64,000 bases of DNA from Mesorhizobium erdmanii USDA 3471 (GCF_000472705.1 NZ_KI421455.1:124001-188000), one strand, 5' to 3'. Shown: positions 52,973 through 62,483, counted from the stretch's first letter. Translations and numbers: made by a program. Notes: a model not told the origin generated them from the sequence alone.

Positions 52973-54201
52973 GGGGTGATCGCCGTCGTCGTGTCGGTCG
53001 CAGCGGCCGTCGCCGGCGGCTCGGCCTTGGGCGGCCAGGCGAAATCATCGGCGCGTCCGGGCGAAGCTTCTGGCGCCCTGCCTTCGATCACCAGTCTTTC
53101 TCCAGGCAGAGCCGGATCGGCTTTTGCTGGGGGGGCGGCGCCGAGCAGTTCGGTGCCGCCGTCGAGTGCCGGGTCGCTGAGCAGCATGGGCGCGGTGCGG
53201 TCGATCACAATGGGTGCGGCGGCCGAGGCCGGTGCCTCGACCGGCGCACCCGCCGGTGCGGTCGCCGGAGCCACGCTGCCGGGCGCGGCCAGGCCCAGGA
53301 TCTTGGCCAGCGGCTTTTCGGTATAGAAGGCGAGCTTGCGCTTGCCGGCCTTGGAGACATTGATGCCGTCATCGGCGCGCAGCCGCACCGGCTGGCCGTT
53401 CATGTCGGGGCCGGTGGTGACGAAGGCGCCGTTCTCGTCGACGAAGCCGTCCCAGACATCGACGAATTCGCCGCCACTGTTTTCGGCGGCCTGATGGTAG
53501 ATGTCGTTGAAGGCGAGCATGTCGGAGGTCATCTTCGGCACGCGGAAGGCCGGCATGCCGACCCATAGGAAAGGCACCTTGGCGGCGGCGATCGCCTTGC
53601 CGAGCGCGTCGGTGCGGCGTTCATATTCCTTGGTCCAGCTCTCGGACCGGGGCTGTTCGCGCACATCGCCGACCTTCATCTGCTGGCGGTCGTTGGAGCC
53701 CAGCATGACGACCACGGCGGCGGGTTTCTCGGTCTCGATCAGCGATTTGATCTGTTCGGGCCAGTTGTAGAATTCATCGCGCACGAACCCTGACGAGCCA
53801 TTGCTGCGTGCGACGATCCTGACGCCAGGATTGTCGGCGAAGGCGGTGTCCAGGCCTTCGGCAAGGCCTGCCGCCATGAAGTCGCCGACCACCAGCACGG
53901 TGCGGGCGTCCGGCGCCTTTTCGACGATGGGGGTTTCAGGCTCCGCGGGCGGACGCGGCGCGCGAGGTTTCTTCTTGGCCTTGGGCGTCGCCTTCTGGAC
54001 ATCCAGCGGCGGCTCGATACGCTCGCTGCGGCGCGGAAACAGAAGGTCGCGCAGCGACCAGCCGCGATTCTGCTGCGGCTGCTCCTGCGCCATGGCTGGC
54101 GCATGGAAAGCACCGGCGGCAGCAATCGCCAACAGAACGATCGCCAGACAAAGCATCGGCGTGCGACGAACAAGGATCGCGATACGCGCGGCCGAGACCA
54201 A
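52969..54201 (-). CDS. exported SGNH/GDSL hydrolase-like protein (DUF459)
   Basis: A 410-aa protein. Residues ~1-38 are a signal peptide ending in 'APAMAQ'. A Lys/Pro-rich linker ('KATPKAKKKPRAPRPP') follows. The central SGNH fold carries the block-I variant 'VLVVGDFMAAGLAEGL' (Asp in place of the usual GDS Ser order), 'GSNDRQQMKVGDVREQPRSE' with the block-III G-x-N, and a late 'DDGINVSKAGKRKLAF' in which the usual D-x-x-H His is not evident. The last ~110 residues are low-complexity Ala/Pro. It is followed by a lytic transglycosylase gene on the same strand, fitting a role in acylation or trimming of cell-wall glycans; this is inference. Confidence 0.82.
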   Translation of the reverse strand: MVSAARIAILVRRTPMLCLAIVLLAIAAAGAFHAPAMAQEQPQQNRGWSLRDLLFPRRSERIEPPLDVQKATPKAKKKPRAPRPPAEPETPIVEKAPDARTVLVVGDFMAAGLAEGLDTAFADNPGVRIVARSNGSSGFVRDEFYNWPEQIKSLIETEKPAAVVVMLGSNDRQQMKVGDVREQPRSESWTKEYERRTDALGKAIAAAKVPFLWVGMPAFRVPKMTSDMLAFNDIYHQAAENSGGEFVDVWDGFVDENGAFVTTGPDMNGQPVRLRADDGINVSKAGKRKLAFYTEKPLAKILGLAAPGSVAPATAPAGAPVEAPASAAAPIVIDRTAPMLLSDPALDGGTELLGAAPPAKADPALPGERLVIEGRAPEASPGRADDFAWPPKAEPPATAAATDTTTAITP

Positions 54202-54325
54202 TCACTCCTCCATCCCCTTGCGCCTGGTCCCGCGGAACGGACCCGGTTTTGCGGCCGGGCGCAAGTTCAAAGTGCCATGGCGACCGTTATGTACGCCAAA
54301 AACGCAGACGGCGCCGTGGCCGGCT

Positions 54326-55549
54326 CTATTTTTGCCTGAGCCATTTGAGCACTTCCAGGCTCGGATAGCCGTCCTGGGTCAAGCCGACCTTTGCCTGATA
54401 GGCCATGATGGCTGTTTTCGAGCCGTCACCGATCTTTCCGTCGAACTTGCCGTCGTAAAGCCCGTGCTGCGAAAGGCGCTTCTGCAGCTCCTGTCTTTCC
54501 TCGAAGGAGAGCTTGGTGAAGGGACGCTTCCAGTCCTGGACCAGGCCGTTGCCGCCGGCAATCTCGTCGGCGAGAAGGCCAACGGCCAGGGCATATTTGT
54601 CGGCATTGTTGTAGGCCTTGATGACCGAGAAATTCCTGATCATCAGGAAGGCCGGCCCACCGCGGCCATCCGGCACTTTCAGCGTCGCCTTGTCGGTGAG
54701 TGTCTTGAACGGCTTGCCGCTGGCCCTGACGACGCCGAGCGCCTGCCATTGCGCCAGCGTCTTCGAGCCGCCCGGCAGTTTTCCGGCTGGTATGGTGACC
54801 TCGTAGCCCCAGGTCTTGCCGGCCTGCCAGCCATTCTTCTTCAGCAGATTGGCCGATGTTGCCAGTGCATCGGGGATGGAATTCCAAATGTCGCGCTTGC
54901 CGTTGCCGTCCATGTCGACGGCGTAATGCTGGTAGCTTGTGGGGATGAACTGGGTCTGGCCCATGGCGCCGGCCCAGGAGCCCATCAGATGGCTTTCATC
55001 GATGTCGCCGGTCTGCAGGATCTTCAGCGCCGCGACCAGCTGGGTGCGGGCATATTTCGAGCGCTTCGGATCGCCATAACCCAAGGTCGCCAGCGAGCGG
55101 ATGACATTGCGCATGATGTCGTCGCGCTTGAGGATCTCGCCATAGTTCGATTCCATCGACCAGATGGCGAGCAGAATGTAGCGGTCGACGCCGAACCGCG
55201 CCTCGATCCTGTCCAGCCACGGCTTCCATTTTTTCGCCATCTGCTGGCCGACGGCGATCGACTGATCGTGGACGCGGTTGTCGAAATAATCCCAGGCAGG
55301 CGCGGTGAATTCGGGCTGCGTGCGGGCCTTTTCCAGCACCACCGGATCAAGCTCCTTGATGTCCCTGAAGGCCTGGTCGTAGACAGCGCCGGAAACGCCG
55401 CCCGCGACGGCGGTGGCACGGAAGCCGGCGACCCATTGCCGGAAACCGGCATCGGCGAAGGCGGGTCCGGCGGGCATCAGCAATCCGAGCGAGAGGCTGG
55501 CGGCCGTCATGACGCTGGTGAAAATTTTTGCGGCATTGCGAACGGACAT
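54326..55549 (-). CDS. lytic murein transglycosylase (MltB/SltB-like) with peptidoglycan-binding domain
   Basis: A 407-aa exported protein. Residues ~1-33 form a signal peptide ('SVMTAASLSLGLLMPAGPAF'). The MltB-type SLT_2 domain has the catalytic Glu in 'LLAIWSMESNYGEILKRDDI' near residue 110, then 'LMGSWAGAMGQTQFIPTSYQ' and 'HYAVDMDGNGKRDIWNSIPD'. The last ~60 residues are a PG_binding_1 domain ('LQKRLSQHGLYDGKFDGKIG'). It cleaves the MurNAc-GlcNAc bond forming 1,6-anhydroMurNAc. ATG 55549 follows GGAGG. It is 124 bp downstream of nothing on its strand, but precedes the DUF459 gene. Confidence 0.93.
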   Translation of the reverse strand: MSVRNAAKIFTSVMTAASLSLGLLMPAGPAFADAGFRQWVAGFRATAVAGGVSGAVYDQAFRDIKELDPVVLEKARTQPEFTAPAWDYFDNRVHDQSIAVGQQMAKKWKPWLDRIEARFGVDRYILLAIWSMESNYGEILKRDDIMRNVIRSLATLGYGDPKRSKYARTQLVAALKILQTGDIDESHLMGSWAGAMGQTQFIPTSYQHYAVDMDGNGKRDIWNSIPDALATSANLLKKNGWQAGKTWGYEVTIPAGKLPGGSKTLAQWQALGVVRASGKPFKTLTDKATLKVPDGRGGPAFLMIRNFSVIKAYNNADKYALAVGLLADEIAGGNGLVQDWKRPFTKLSFEERQELQKRLSQHGLYDGKFDGKIGDGSKTAIMAYQAKVGLTQDGYPSLEVLKWLRQK

Positions 55550-55760
55550 GTTTTCCTCCTTCTCTGTCTCAGGAAAGACCATTCATCGCCGAACCGGGTT
55601 AGGAATTAGTTTACCATAGGTGTCGCTTGGAACGAAAAGACACCTCGATGCTTTAACCGGTGGAAGTTTTCCTCACCCGCACCAGTAATCTTCAATTCCG
55701 GCGTGAAAATGTCGCGAGACGGGGATTGCGGAGCCGGCCAGCAAACGGATAATTGAAAGC

Positions 55761-56666
55761 ATGAAGAGAGTTCGCAAGGCAGTATTCCCGGTCGCCGGTC
55801 TCGGCACGCGGTTCCTCCCAGCCACCAAGGCTGTTCCCAAGGAGATGCTGACCGTCGTCGACCGGCCGGTCATCCAGTATGTGGTGGATGAGGCGCGGGA
55901 AGCGGGCATCGAGCATTTCATCTTCGTGACCGGCCGCAACAAGGCGGTCATCGAAGACCATTTCGATATCCAGTTCGAGCTGTATGACACGCTGGCCCAG
56001 CGCGGCAAGGACGAGCAGCTTGCCCGCCTGCAGCGGCTGCAGCCGGCGCCGGGACAAACCAGCTTCACTCGCCAGCAGGTGCCGATGGGGCTCGGCCATG
56101 CAGTCTGGTGCGCGCGCGAACTGGTCGGCGACGAGCCGTTCGCACTGTTGTTGCCCGACATGATCATGCAGTCGGAAAAGAGCTGCATGAAGTCGATGGT
56201 CGAGCTCTACGAGGAAACCGGCAACAACATCATCGCCGTGCAGGAGTGCGACCCGGCGGAGGCCCATAAATACGGTATCGTCGGCCGTGGCGAGGATACG
56301 CATCACGGCTTCCGCATCACCGGGATGGTGGAGAAGCCGAAGACCGGCACAGCGCCGTCCAATCTCTACATCAACGGCCGCTACATCCTCCAGCCCGAAA
56401 TCTTCGGGATTCTCGAAGGCCAGGAAAAGGGCGCCGGCAACGAAATCCAGCTCACCGACGCGATGCTGAAGCTGGAAAAGCAGCAGGCTTTCTACGGTTA
56501 CCATTATCAGGGCCGCACCTTCGATTGCGGTTCGCCTGAGGGCTTTGTCGAGGCCAATGTCGCCTTCGCGCTGTGGCGCAGCGACATGAACGAGAACATG
56601 GCCGGCGTCATCCGAACGCTGCTCGACGAGATGAAGCCATCAGAGCGCCGCGGGGCCGCCTTCTAA
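55761..56666 (+). CDS. galU: UTP-glucose-1-phosphate uridylyltransferase
   Basis: A 301-aa nucleotidyltransferase that makes UDP-glucose from UTP and glucose-1-phosphate, feeding exopolysaccharide, LPS and cyclic glucan synthesis (ExoN in rhizobia). The nucleotide-binding loop 'AVFPVAGLGTRFLPATKAVP' opens the protein, followed by 'EMLTVVDRPVIQYVVDEARE', 'LPDMIMQSEKSCMKSM', 'YGIVGRGEDTHHGFRITGMV' and 'YHYQGRTFDCGSPEGFVEAN'. Length and start are as expected. It is monocistronic; no terminator is seen in the 25 bp before the convergent outer-membrane gene. Confidence 0.95.
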   Translation: MKRVRKAVFPVAGLGTRFLPATKAVPKEMLTVVDRPVIQYVVDEAREAGIEHFIFVTGRNKAVIEDHFDIQFELYDTLAQRGKDEQLARLQRLQPAPGQTSFTRQQVPMGLGHAVWCARELVGDEPFALLLPDMIMQSEKSCMKSMVELYEETGNNIIAVQECDPAEAHKYGIVGRGEDTHHGFRITGMVEKPKTGTAPSNLYINGRYILQPEIFGILEGQEKGAGNEIQLTDAMLKLEKQQAFYGYHYQGRTFDCGSPEGFVEANVAFALWRSDMNENMAGVIRTLLDEMKPSERRGAAF

Positions 56667-56691
56667 GGCACTATGCCTTCAGTAGGCGCCT

Positions 56692-58479
56692 TCAGCGCTG
56701 CACTTTCAGGCCGAGGTAGATGCTGTTGGCGGTGTAGTCGCGGCCGGGCAGGTTGCTGGTCAGCTTTTCGGTTCTCACCCGCGTGGTGAGGCCGGCATAG
56801 CGGTTCAGCCACCAGGTCAGCCCGGTCTCGGCGCTCAAGATCCTGTCATGGCCATCGATGCCGACATAGTGGCGCCAGTCGAGACCCAGGGCCGCATTGG
56901 CGGTCAGATTGGCGCGGATCTGGCGTTCACCGGTCAGACGGCCGGAATAGAGGATATCGCCGCTTTCCCCCGCGGTGGTCGTGGTCTCGACGGTCGTCTT
57001 GCCGGTCAGTCCGATCGTGGTGCCGCGCTCCGGCGACCATTTGAGGTCGGCGTTGACGGTGGCGCCCGAAACCGCCTCCAGGCTCTTGTCATCGATGGCT
57101 TCCCGCAGCCAGCCGGCGGAAAACTCGCCGGAGAGCTTTTCGCCCATGTCGAGTTGCAGACCGGCGCGCGCGCCGAGCCGCGTCGAGGAACGCTCGAAGC
57201 CTTCATTGTCGACCCGCTGAACGTAGGCTCGGCGGCCGATCTCGATTTCGGAGAACGGGGTGAGGGCCGGGGAGATTTCGTAACCGGCTCGCAAGGTCGC
57301 CGTGTAGAGCGTGTTGTCCTGGTCCTTCTGCGACAAGGATGTACCGTCAGAAAGCTCGGCATCGCCATAGAAGTCGTGCGAGACCGCGCCGGTCAAGGTG
57401 TACTGCATTTTGCCGACGGCCTTTTCGACGCCGAGGCTGCCGTCGATCGTCTGCCGCAGGGGCTGAGTGCTGACGCCGGCAATGGCATTGGGCGATGAGG
57501 CCGTTTCCGGCACGGCTTCGTAGCCAAGCTTGGCGATGGCGCGCAGTTCGTTGTCGAGGTCGACATTGAGCTGGCCCTCGATGCGGCCCTGCGCGTCGTG
57601 AACCCGGTAGCCCGATACGGTCTCGCGGAACAGGCCGTAGCCATCGATGGTGGCGGAGTTTTCGCGCCAGTCCGAAACGGCGGTAAAGCGCAACGCCGTC
57701 TCCGACAGCAGCGCCGATGTGCCGGCACTGCTGGAATCGCCGTTGGTCGAGGCGGTCAGGCCCTGTTCGATCGACGGCCGGATGACAAAAGAGCCCCATT
57801 TGACGCCGGTGGCGGCGAATGGATCGTCCTCGGCTTTCTTGTTCTGGCCCTCGATGGCGGCAGTCCGTTCAGCGCCGGGGTCGAGCTTCTGCCTGTCGGC
57901 ACTGTCGACGGTGAGGGCACGGCGGTTGGCCGCTTCCTGGTCCGTCGTGGCGTTGCCGGTGTCGCTGGCGGCCGCCGCTGTGGTGTCCGTGGTCGCGGTC
58001 GTCGCCTTCTTCTTTTTCTTTGACTTGTCGGTCGCCTTGGCGTCCGGCTTGGCCTTGGCCTGATCAGCCGCTTTCTGCCCGGTGCTCGATGGACGGCGGC
58101 GAGGCTTGGGCGGCGTCGCATTGTCGGTGGAGGTATCGTCGGTCGCCTGCGGCGGGTCGAAAATGCTGCCGGTGGCCGCATCGGTGTTCGTGTCGTCGGG
58201 AACGGCGCCGGCGCTGGCTGGCAAATAGGTGCGCGGCGGCGTATCGTCCTGGGGGGCGTTGGCCGGCTGTTGCTGGCCCTGGGCGGCAAGCGCAAGCTGC
58301 CTTGCCTTGCGCTGCTGGTCGGACAGGATCGCCGATTCCGAAACCTCGCCGCGCAGCTCTGTTTCCTGGGCATGAAGCTGCCCCGGGCGCAGCAAGCAAA
58401 GCATGCTGGTCGCCAGCAGCAAGGTGCATACCGCCTTGCCCCGTCGTCCTGTCGATTTTTCTGGCTGGACCCCGGACAT
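56692..58479 (-). CDS. outer-membrane beta-barrel protein (BBP2-like)
   Basis: A 595-aa exported protein. Residues ~1-38 form a signal peptide ('LLLATSMLCLLRPGQLHAQE'). Residues ~60-210 are a low-complexity, Ala/Asp/Thr/Lys-rich region with a poly-Lys tract ('KSKKKKKATTATT'). From about residue 215 ('WGSFVIRPSIEQGLTASTNG') to the terminal 'YLGLKVQR' alternating hydrophobic strands suggest a beta-barrel porin 2 (PF10082) domain, with many 'TALRAGYE'-type strands. Start ATG 58479 is the first that gives a signal peptide. It is divergent from kdsD. Members of this family are of unknown function; a link to polysaccharide export is a guess. Confidence 0.8.
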   Translation of the reverse strand: MSGVQPEKSTGRRGKAVCTLLLATSMLCLLRPGQLHAQETELRGEVSESAILSDQQRKARQLALAAQGQQQPANAPQDDTPPRTYLPASAGAVPDDTNTDAATGSIFDPPQATDDTSTDNATPPKPRRRPSSTGQKAADQAKAKPDAKATDKSKKKKKATTATTDTTAAAASDTGNATTDQEAANRRALTVDSADRQKLDPGAERTAAIEGQNKKAEDDPFAATGVKWGSFVIRPSIEQGLTASTNGDSSSAGTSALLSETALRFTAVSDWRENSATIDGYGLFRETVSGYRVHDAQGRIEGQLNVDLDNELRAIAKLGYEAVPETASSPNAIAGVSTQPLRQTIDGSLGVEKAVGKMQYTLTGAVSHDFYGDAELSDGTSLSQKDQDNTLYTATLRAGYEISPALTPFSEIEIGRRAYVQRVDNEGFERSSTRLGARAGLQLDMGEKLSGEFSAGWLREAIDDKSLEAVSGATVNADLKWSPERGTTIGLTGKTTVETTTTAGESGDILYSGRLTGERQIRANLTANAALGLDWRHYVGIDGHDRILSAETGLTWWLNRYAGLTTRVRTEKLTSNLPGRDYTANSIYLGLKVQR

Positions 58480-58675
58480 CGCCACCACTGCTTGCGCGGC
58501 GCTGTGCGCGCCATACTTACCGAACCGTAAATGGGGATGGTTAACGGAGGGTTGAGGCGACGGCCGCCTGACCTGACAAAGCGCCGCTGTTTGCAGGTGC
58601 GCGAGGCCGCCGCTCCCGGACATCAGTGCCATTTCTGTTGGACAGGCGTGCGGCAAAGCGCTAATCGCATCATCC

Positions 58676-59677
58676 ATGCATGCGCGACCCCTCGATAAGA
58701 AGCCCCTGGACAGGCAAGCGTCGATTGATTCGGCACTGAGAACGGTGGCGACCGAGCAGGCTGGAATCGCCGCCCTGGCCGAAGCGCTCGAGAACGGACT
58801 GGCCGCGCCTTTCGCCCAGGCCGTCGAGATGATCTCGAAGATCGAAGGGCGGCTGATCGTCACCGGCGTTGGCAAAAGCGGCCATATCGGCTCGAAGATC
58901 GCGGCGACGCTGGCCTCGACCGGCACACCGGCCTTCTTCGTCCATCCCGTCGAGGCCAACCATGGCGATCTCGGCATGATCGCCCGGGACGATGCTATCA
59001 TCGCCATCTCCTGGTCGGGCGAGAGCAAGGAGATGATGGGCATCGTCGCCTACTCCAGGCGCTGTTCCATTCCGCTCATCGCCGTCACATCAGGCGAAAC
59101 ATCGGCGCTGGCACGCGCGGCCGACATCGTGCTGCTTTTGCCGCGCGCCCCGGAAGCCTGCCCGCACGGCCTAGCGCCGACGACCTCGACGCTGCTGCAA
59201 CTGGTCATCGGCGATGCGCTGGCGATCGCTCTGCTCGAGGCGCGCGGCTTCACGCCGGACCATTTCCGCACCTTCCATCCAGGTGGCCAGCTCGGCGCCA
59301 ATTTGACTGTGGTCTCGGAGATCATGCGGGTCGGCGACCAGATGCCGCTGGCCGCGCTCGGCACCAAGATGCCGGAAGCGGTGATGACGCTGTCGCAGAA
59401 GAAGGTCGGCTGCGTGCTGATCGTCGACGCCAATGGAGAACTGGCAGGGATCATCACCGACGGCGACGTGGCGCGCAACCTGCACCGCAATCTGGCCGAC
59501 GTCATCGTCGACGAGGTAATGACCCGCACGCCCAAGACGGTCGACCCGCAGACGCTGGCCGGCACCGCGATCGCGCTGCTCAACGAGCACAATATCGGCG
59601 CCCTGGTGGTGACCAGGAACAACATGCCGCTGGGCGTCGTTCATTTCCATGATCTGCTGCGCATCGGCGCCGCCTAG
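58676..59677 (+). CDS. kdsD: D-arabinose-5-phosphate isomerase
   Basis: A 333-aa KpsF/GutQ/KdsD-type isomerase. It interconverts ribulose-5-phosphate and arabinose-5-phosphate, the first step to Kdo in LPS and capsule. An SIS domain (residues ~45-185) contains 'IVTGVGKSGHIGSKIAATLA', 'PVEANHGDLGMIARDD' and 'ISWSGESKEMMGIVAYSRRC', with catalytic residues in 'LAPTTSTLLQLVIGDALAIA'. Two CBS domains follow from ~205 ('IMRVGDQMPLAALG', 'GIITDGDVARNL'). Length is as for E. coli KdsD. It stands alone on the plus strand between the barrel-protein gene and a minus-strand NfeD gene. Confidence 0.93.
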   Translation: MHARPLDKKPLDRQASIDSALRTVATEQAGIAALAEALENGLAAPFAQAVEMISKIEGRLIVTGVGKSGHIGSKIAATLASTGTPAFFVHPVEANHGDLGMIARDDAIIAISWSGESKEMMGIVAYSRRCSIPLIAVTSGETSALARAADIVLLLPRAPEACPHGLAPTTSTLLQLVIGDALAIALLEARGFTPDHFRTFHPGGQLGANLTVVSEIMRVGDQMPLAALGTKMPEAVMTLSQKKVGCVLIVDANGELAGIITDGDVARNLHRNLADVIVDEVMTRTPKTVDPQTLAGTAIALLNEHNIGALVVTRNNMPLGVVHFHDLLRIGAA

Positions 59678-59713
59678 GGTGCGCTGATATTCAGGTGAGG
59701 CCGGTCTGGAAAT

Positions 59714-60178
59714 TCAGACCCGTTCCACCGTCAGTTCGAGGTCCGTATCCGCTGCACTCGTGACGCGCACTTGCGTGCCGGCCGGTAGATCCGGGCCGGA
59801 AACCCGCCACAGCGTGTCGCCGAGCTTGATACGGCCACGGCCATCCTTGATCGGCTCGGCCAGCGTCGCCATCTTGCCGACCAGCTGAGCGCCGCGACGG
59901 TTGAGAAGCGGCTGGTCCGATGGCTGGTCGTGTCCGCCCATGAGTTTCTTGCCGACAAAGGCCGAGACGAGCGACAGGACGAGGAAGGCGAGTACCTGGA
60001 TCTGCCAGCTCCAGATGGTGGCATCCCAGATCAGCAGCGACACCGCGCCGACGATGAGCGCGGCGATGCCGATCCAAAGCATGAAGAAGCCAGGCGCGAT
60101 GACCTCTACCACCAGCAGCACGAAGCCCAGAACCATCCAGTTCCACGGGCCGAGTTCGGAAACGATGCGGTCGATCAT
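59714..60178 (-). CDS. NfeD-family membrane protein
   Basis: A 154-aa short-type NfeD protein. Two or three membrane helices lie in residues ~10-80 ('WNWMVLGFVLLVVEVIAPGF', 'WQIQVLAFLVLSLVSAFVGK'). The C-terminal OB fold ('LNRRGAQLVGKMATLAEPIK', 'GDTLWRVSGPDLPAGTQVRV') is cytoplasmic. ATG 60178 is used; a longer frame to 60307 overlaps the SPFH gene. The upstream SPFH gene, 22 bp away, is its standard operon partner; together they form membrane microdomain complexes thought to assist protein quality control. Confidence 0.93.
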   Translation of the reverse strand: MIDRIVSELGPWNWMVLGFVLLVVEVIAPGFFMLWIGIAALIVGAVSLLIWDATIWSWQIQVLAFLVLSLVSAFVGKKLMGGHDQPSDQPLLNRRGAQLVGKMATLAEPIKDGRGRIKLGDTLWRVSGPDLPAGTQVRVTSAADTDLELTVERV

Positions 60179-60200
60179 GATCTTGATCCGCTCATAGGGA

Positions 60201-61151
60201 TTAATTGTCGCTTGGCTTGATGACCGGCGGGCGCGCTGCCTGCCGTTGCGTACCGGCCGGACCGTCGCCTTTGAACACTTCCCGGGCGATCTCGCCGATA
60301 CCGCCAAGCGTGCCGATCAGCGACGAGGCTTCGAGTGGCATCAGCACCACCTTGCTGTTCGTGGCCGAACCGATCCTGGTCAGGGCCTCGGTGTATTTCT
60401 GGGCAACGAAGTAGTTCAGCGCCTGCACGTCGCCCTTGGAAATCGCTTCCGACACCACCTGGGTGGCGCGAGCCTCGGCCTCGGCCGAGCGTTCACGCGC
60501 CTCGGCGTCGCGGAAGGCGGCTTCCTTGCGGCCTTCGGCTTCGAGGATTTGCGACTGCTTGAGGCCTTCGGCGGCCAGGATCTGCGCGCGCTTGTTACGC
60601 TCGGCGGTCATCTGGCGGCCCATCGATTCGATGAGATTGGCCGGCGGGTTGATGTCCTTGATCTCGACGCGGGTGATCTTGATGCCCCATGGATGCGCCG
60701 CCTCGTCGACGACACGCAGCAGGCGCTCGTTGATGGCGTCGCGGTTCGACAGCAACTCGTCGAGGTCCATCGAACCCATGACGGTACGGATGTTGGTCAT
60801 GGTCAGGTTGAGGATGGCGTTCTGCAGGCCGGAAACCTGGTAGGCGGCCTGCGCCGCGTTGAGGATCTGGAAGAAGGCGATGCCGTCGACGCCGACGATG
60901 GCGTTGTCGCGGGTGATGATCTCCTGGCTCGGAACGTCGAGCACCTGCTCCATCATGTTCATCTTGGCGCCAATGCGGTCGACGAACGGGAAGATGAAGT
61001 TAAGGCCCGGGCTCAGTGTCTTGGTGTAACGGCCAAAACGCTCCACCGTATAGTTGTAGCCTTGCGGAATAGTCCTGATGCCTTTGATGAGAAGCACCAG
61101 TACCAGAAGTGCAAGTGCACCAATCGCAATATCAAAACCACTGAAACCCAT
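60201..61151 (-). CDS. SPFH/Band-7 (stomatin/QmcA-like) protein
   Basis: A 316-aa slipin-type protein. One N-terminal membrane anchor ('FDIAIGALALLVLVLLIKGI') is followed by the Band-7 domain ('IPQGYNYTVERFGRYTKTLS', 'PGLNFIFPFVDRIGAKMNMM', 'MTNIRTVMGSMDLDELLSNR', 'WGIKITRVEIKDINPPANLI') and a long helical, Ala/Glu-rich region ('EAEGRKEAAFRDAEARERSA') that drives ring assembly. It ends with a flexible tail. Forms large oligomeric cages in the inner membrane. Co-operonic with nfeD. Start ATG 61151 excludes a short unsupported extension. Confidence 0.94.
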   Translation of the reverse strand: MGFSGFDIAIGALALLVLVLLIKGIRTIPQGYNYTVERFGRYTKTLSPGLNFIFPFVDRIGAKMNMMEQVLDVPSQEIITRDNAIVGVDGIAFFQILNAAQAAYQVSGLQNAILNLTMTNIRTVMGSMDLDELLSNRDAINERLLRVVDEAAHPWGIKITRVEIKDINPPANLIESMGRQMTAERNKRAQILAAEGLKQSQILEAEGRKEAAFRDAEARERSAEAEARATQVVSEAISKGDVQALNYFVAQKYTEALTRIGSATNSKVVLMPLEASSLIGTLGGIGEIAREVFKGDGPAGTQRQAARPPVIKPSDN

Positions 61152-61271
61152 TTGGCTCTCCCTCGGAAGCGGGCCACGCGAGCCATTCCCGCGCAACCAG
61201 CTTCACCAAAGACTTAAGTGTGTTTCAGGTGCGTTACAATCAGGTGATGATGGATTGTTTGCGGGCTACAC

Positions 61272-62483
61272 TCACCGGTTGAAGGCGAAGAGCTCTGCAT
61301 CCGTGTCGGCGAGCCCTTTGATCGAAGCCGAAATAATTTCGGAAGCGATCTGGGAGAAGGTGATGCCATTGCCGCCATAACCCATGACTGCATGGATGCG
61401 TGGATGCCTGGGAACGGCACCGATGTAGGGTAGGCCGGTGGTCGTGGTGCCGAACGAACCGGTCCAGGCGAATTCGGGGTGGACATCGAGATGGGGAAAC
61501 AGCTGACCGAGTTTCGCGGCGATGCGGGCGCTCTTGTCGGCGATCAGTTCATCGCGCCGCGTCTCGTCGACAAAATCCTCGTCCTCGCCACCGCAGATGA
61601 CACGGCCGTCGGCCGTCGCCCTGACATAGAGATAGGGATCCGATGCTTCCCAGATGAACGCCGCACCCGGCCAGAGTTTCCGCGGCTGCGGGCGTGTCGC
61701 GATCGCCCAGGTCGAGATGACCTGGTGCGCCGCCGCCGGCACGATGTCGACCAGTTCGTAACCGGTGGCCAGAACCACATGCCGTGCCGTGATGGCCGGG
61801 CCATCCTTCGTGGCGACCACCACCTCATCGGCACTGTCCTCGATCGCAGTCGCCTCGACGGGAGCGTAGAAGCGCGCCTTTCGCTCCAAGGCCTTGAGCA
61901 GCAGCCCGGCCGTGAGCTTGCGCGGGTCGAGCGCGATGTTGTCCGGGCTGAGGATGGCGCCGTCGCGGTCGATGCCGTATCGCTCGGCCAGCGGGGCCGG
62001 TGTGAGATAGGTCGCCTTGATGCCAGCCTGCCGCCGCGCGTCGGCCTCCTCCCGCAATTCCGCGGGACCCAGCACCGTGCCTGCCAGATAAAGTGACTGA
62101 GTGCGAGTTGGGCGGCAGTTGATGCCAAGCTCTGCGATGCGGCCAGCAAGATTGGTCACGGCGAGCCGCGAGCGTCGCCAGGCCTGTCGTGCGGATGTCT
62201 TGCCGATCATCCTCGACAGGGTCGAAAGCGGCTGGTCGATTTCGAACTGCACGAGCGCGGTGGTCGCGGGCGTCGAGCCCTTCAGCGGCCCGCGCCGGTC
62301 GATGCAGATCACCTGATGGCCGTCCGCCGTCAGAGCCTCGGCCATCATGGCGCCGCTGATGCCCATGCCAATGATCAGCACATCGGTTTTGACGTCCCTT
62401 GTCAGACTGGCCGTCGGCACGACAGGCGCCCGATAGGCGGACCAGACGGGCTGGCCAGTTCTGAGATCGAGTTTGCGGGGCAT
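61272..62483 (-). CDS. FAD-dependent oxidoreductase (DAO family)
   Basis: A 403-aa flavoprotein of the D-amino-acid-oxidase/glycine-oxidase superfamily. The FAD-binding 'VLIIGMGISGAMMAEALTAD' lies near residue 34, 'VICIDRRGPLKGSTPATTAL' follows, and the C-terminal 'GLPYIGAVPRHPRIHAVMGY' plus 'GGNGITFSQIASEI' forms the second FAD site. ATG 62483 is used; a TTG lies just upstream. Related proteins oxidise gamma-glutamylputrescine or other secondary amines. No genes for such a pathway are adjacent here, so the substrate is open. It is 53 bp downstream of hemH on the same strand. Confidence 0.88.
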   Translation of the reverse strand: MPRKLDLRTGQPVWSAYRAPVVPTASLTRDVKTDVLIIGMGISGAMMAEALTADGHQVICIDRRGPLKGSTPATTALVQFEIDQPLSTLSRMIGKTSARQAWRRSRLAVTNLAGRIAELGINCRPTRTQSLYLAGTVLGPAELREEADARRQAGIKATYLTPAPLAERYGIDRDGAILSPDNIALDPRKLTAGLLLKALERKARFYAPVEATAIEDSADEVVVATKDGPAITARHVVLATGYELVDIVPAAAHQVISTWAIATRPQPRKLWPGAAFIWEASDPYLYVRATADGRVICGGEDEDFVDETRRDELIADKSARIAAKLGQLFPHLDVHPEFAWTGSFGTTTTGLPYIGAVPRHPRIHAVMGYGGNGITFSQIASEIISASIKGLADTDAELFAFNR

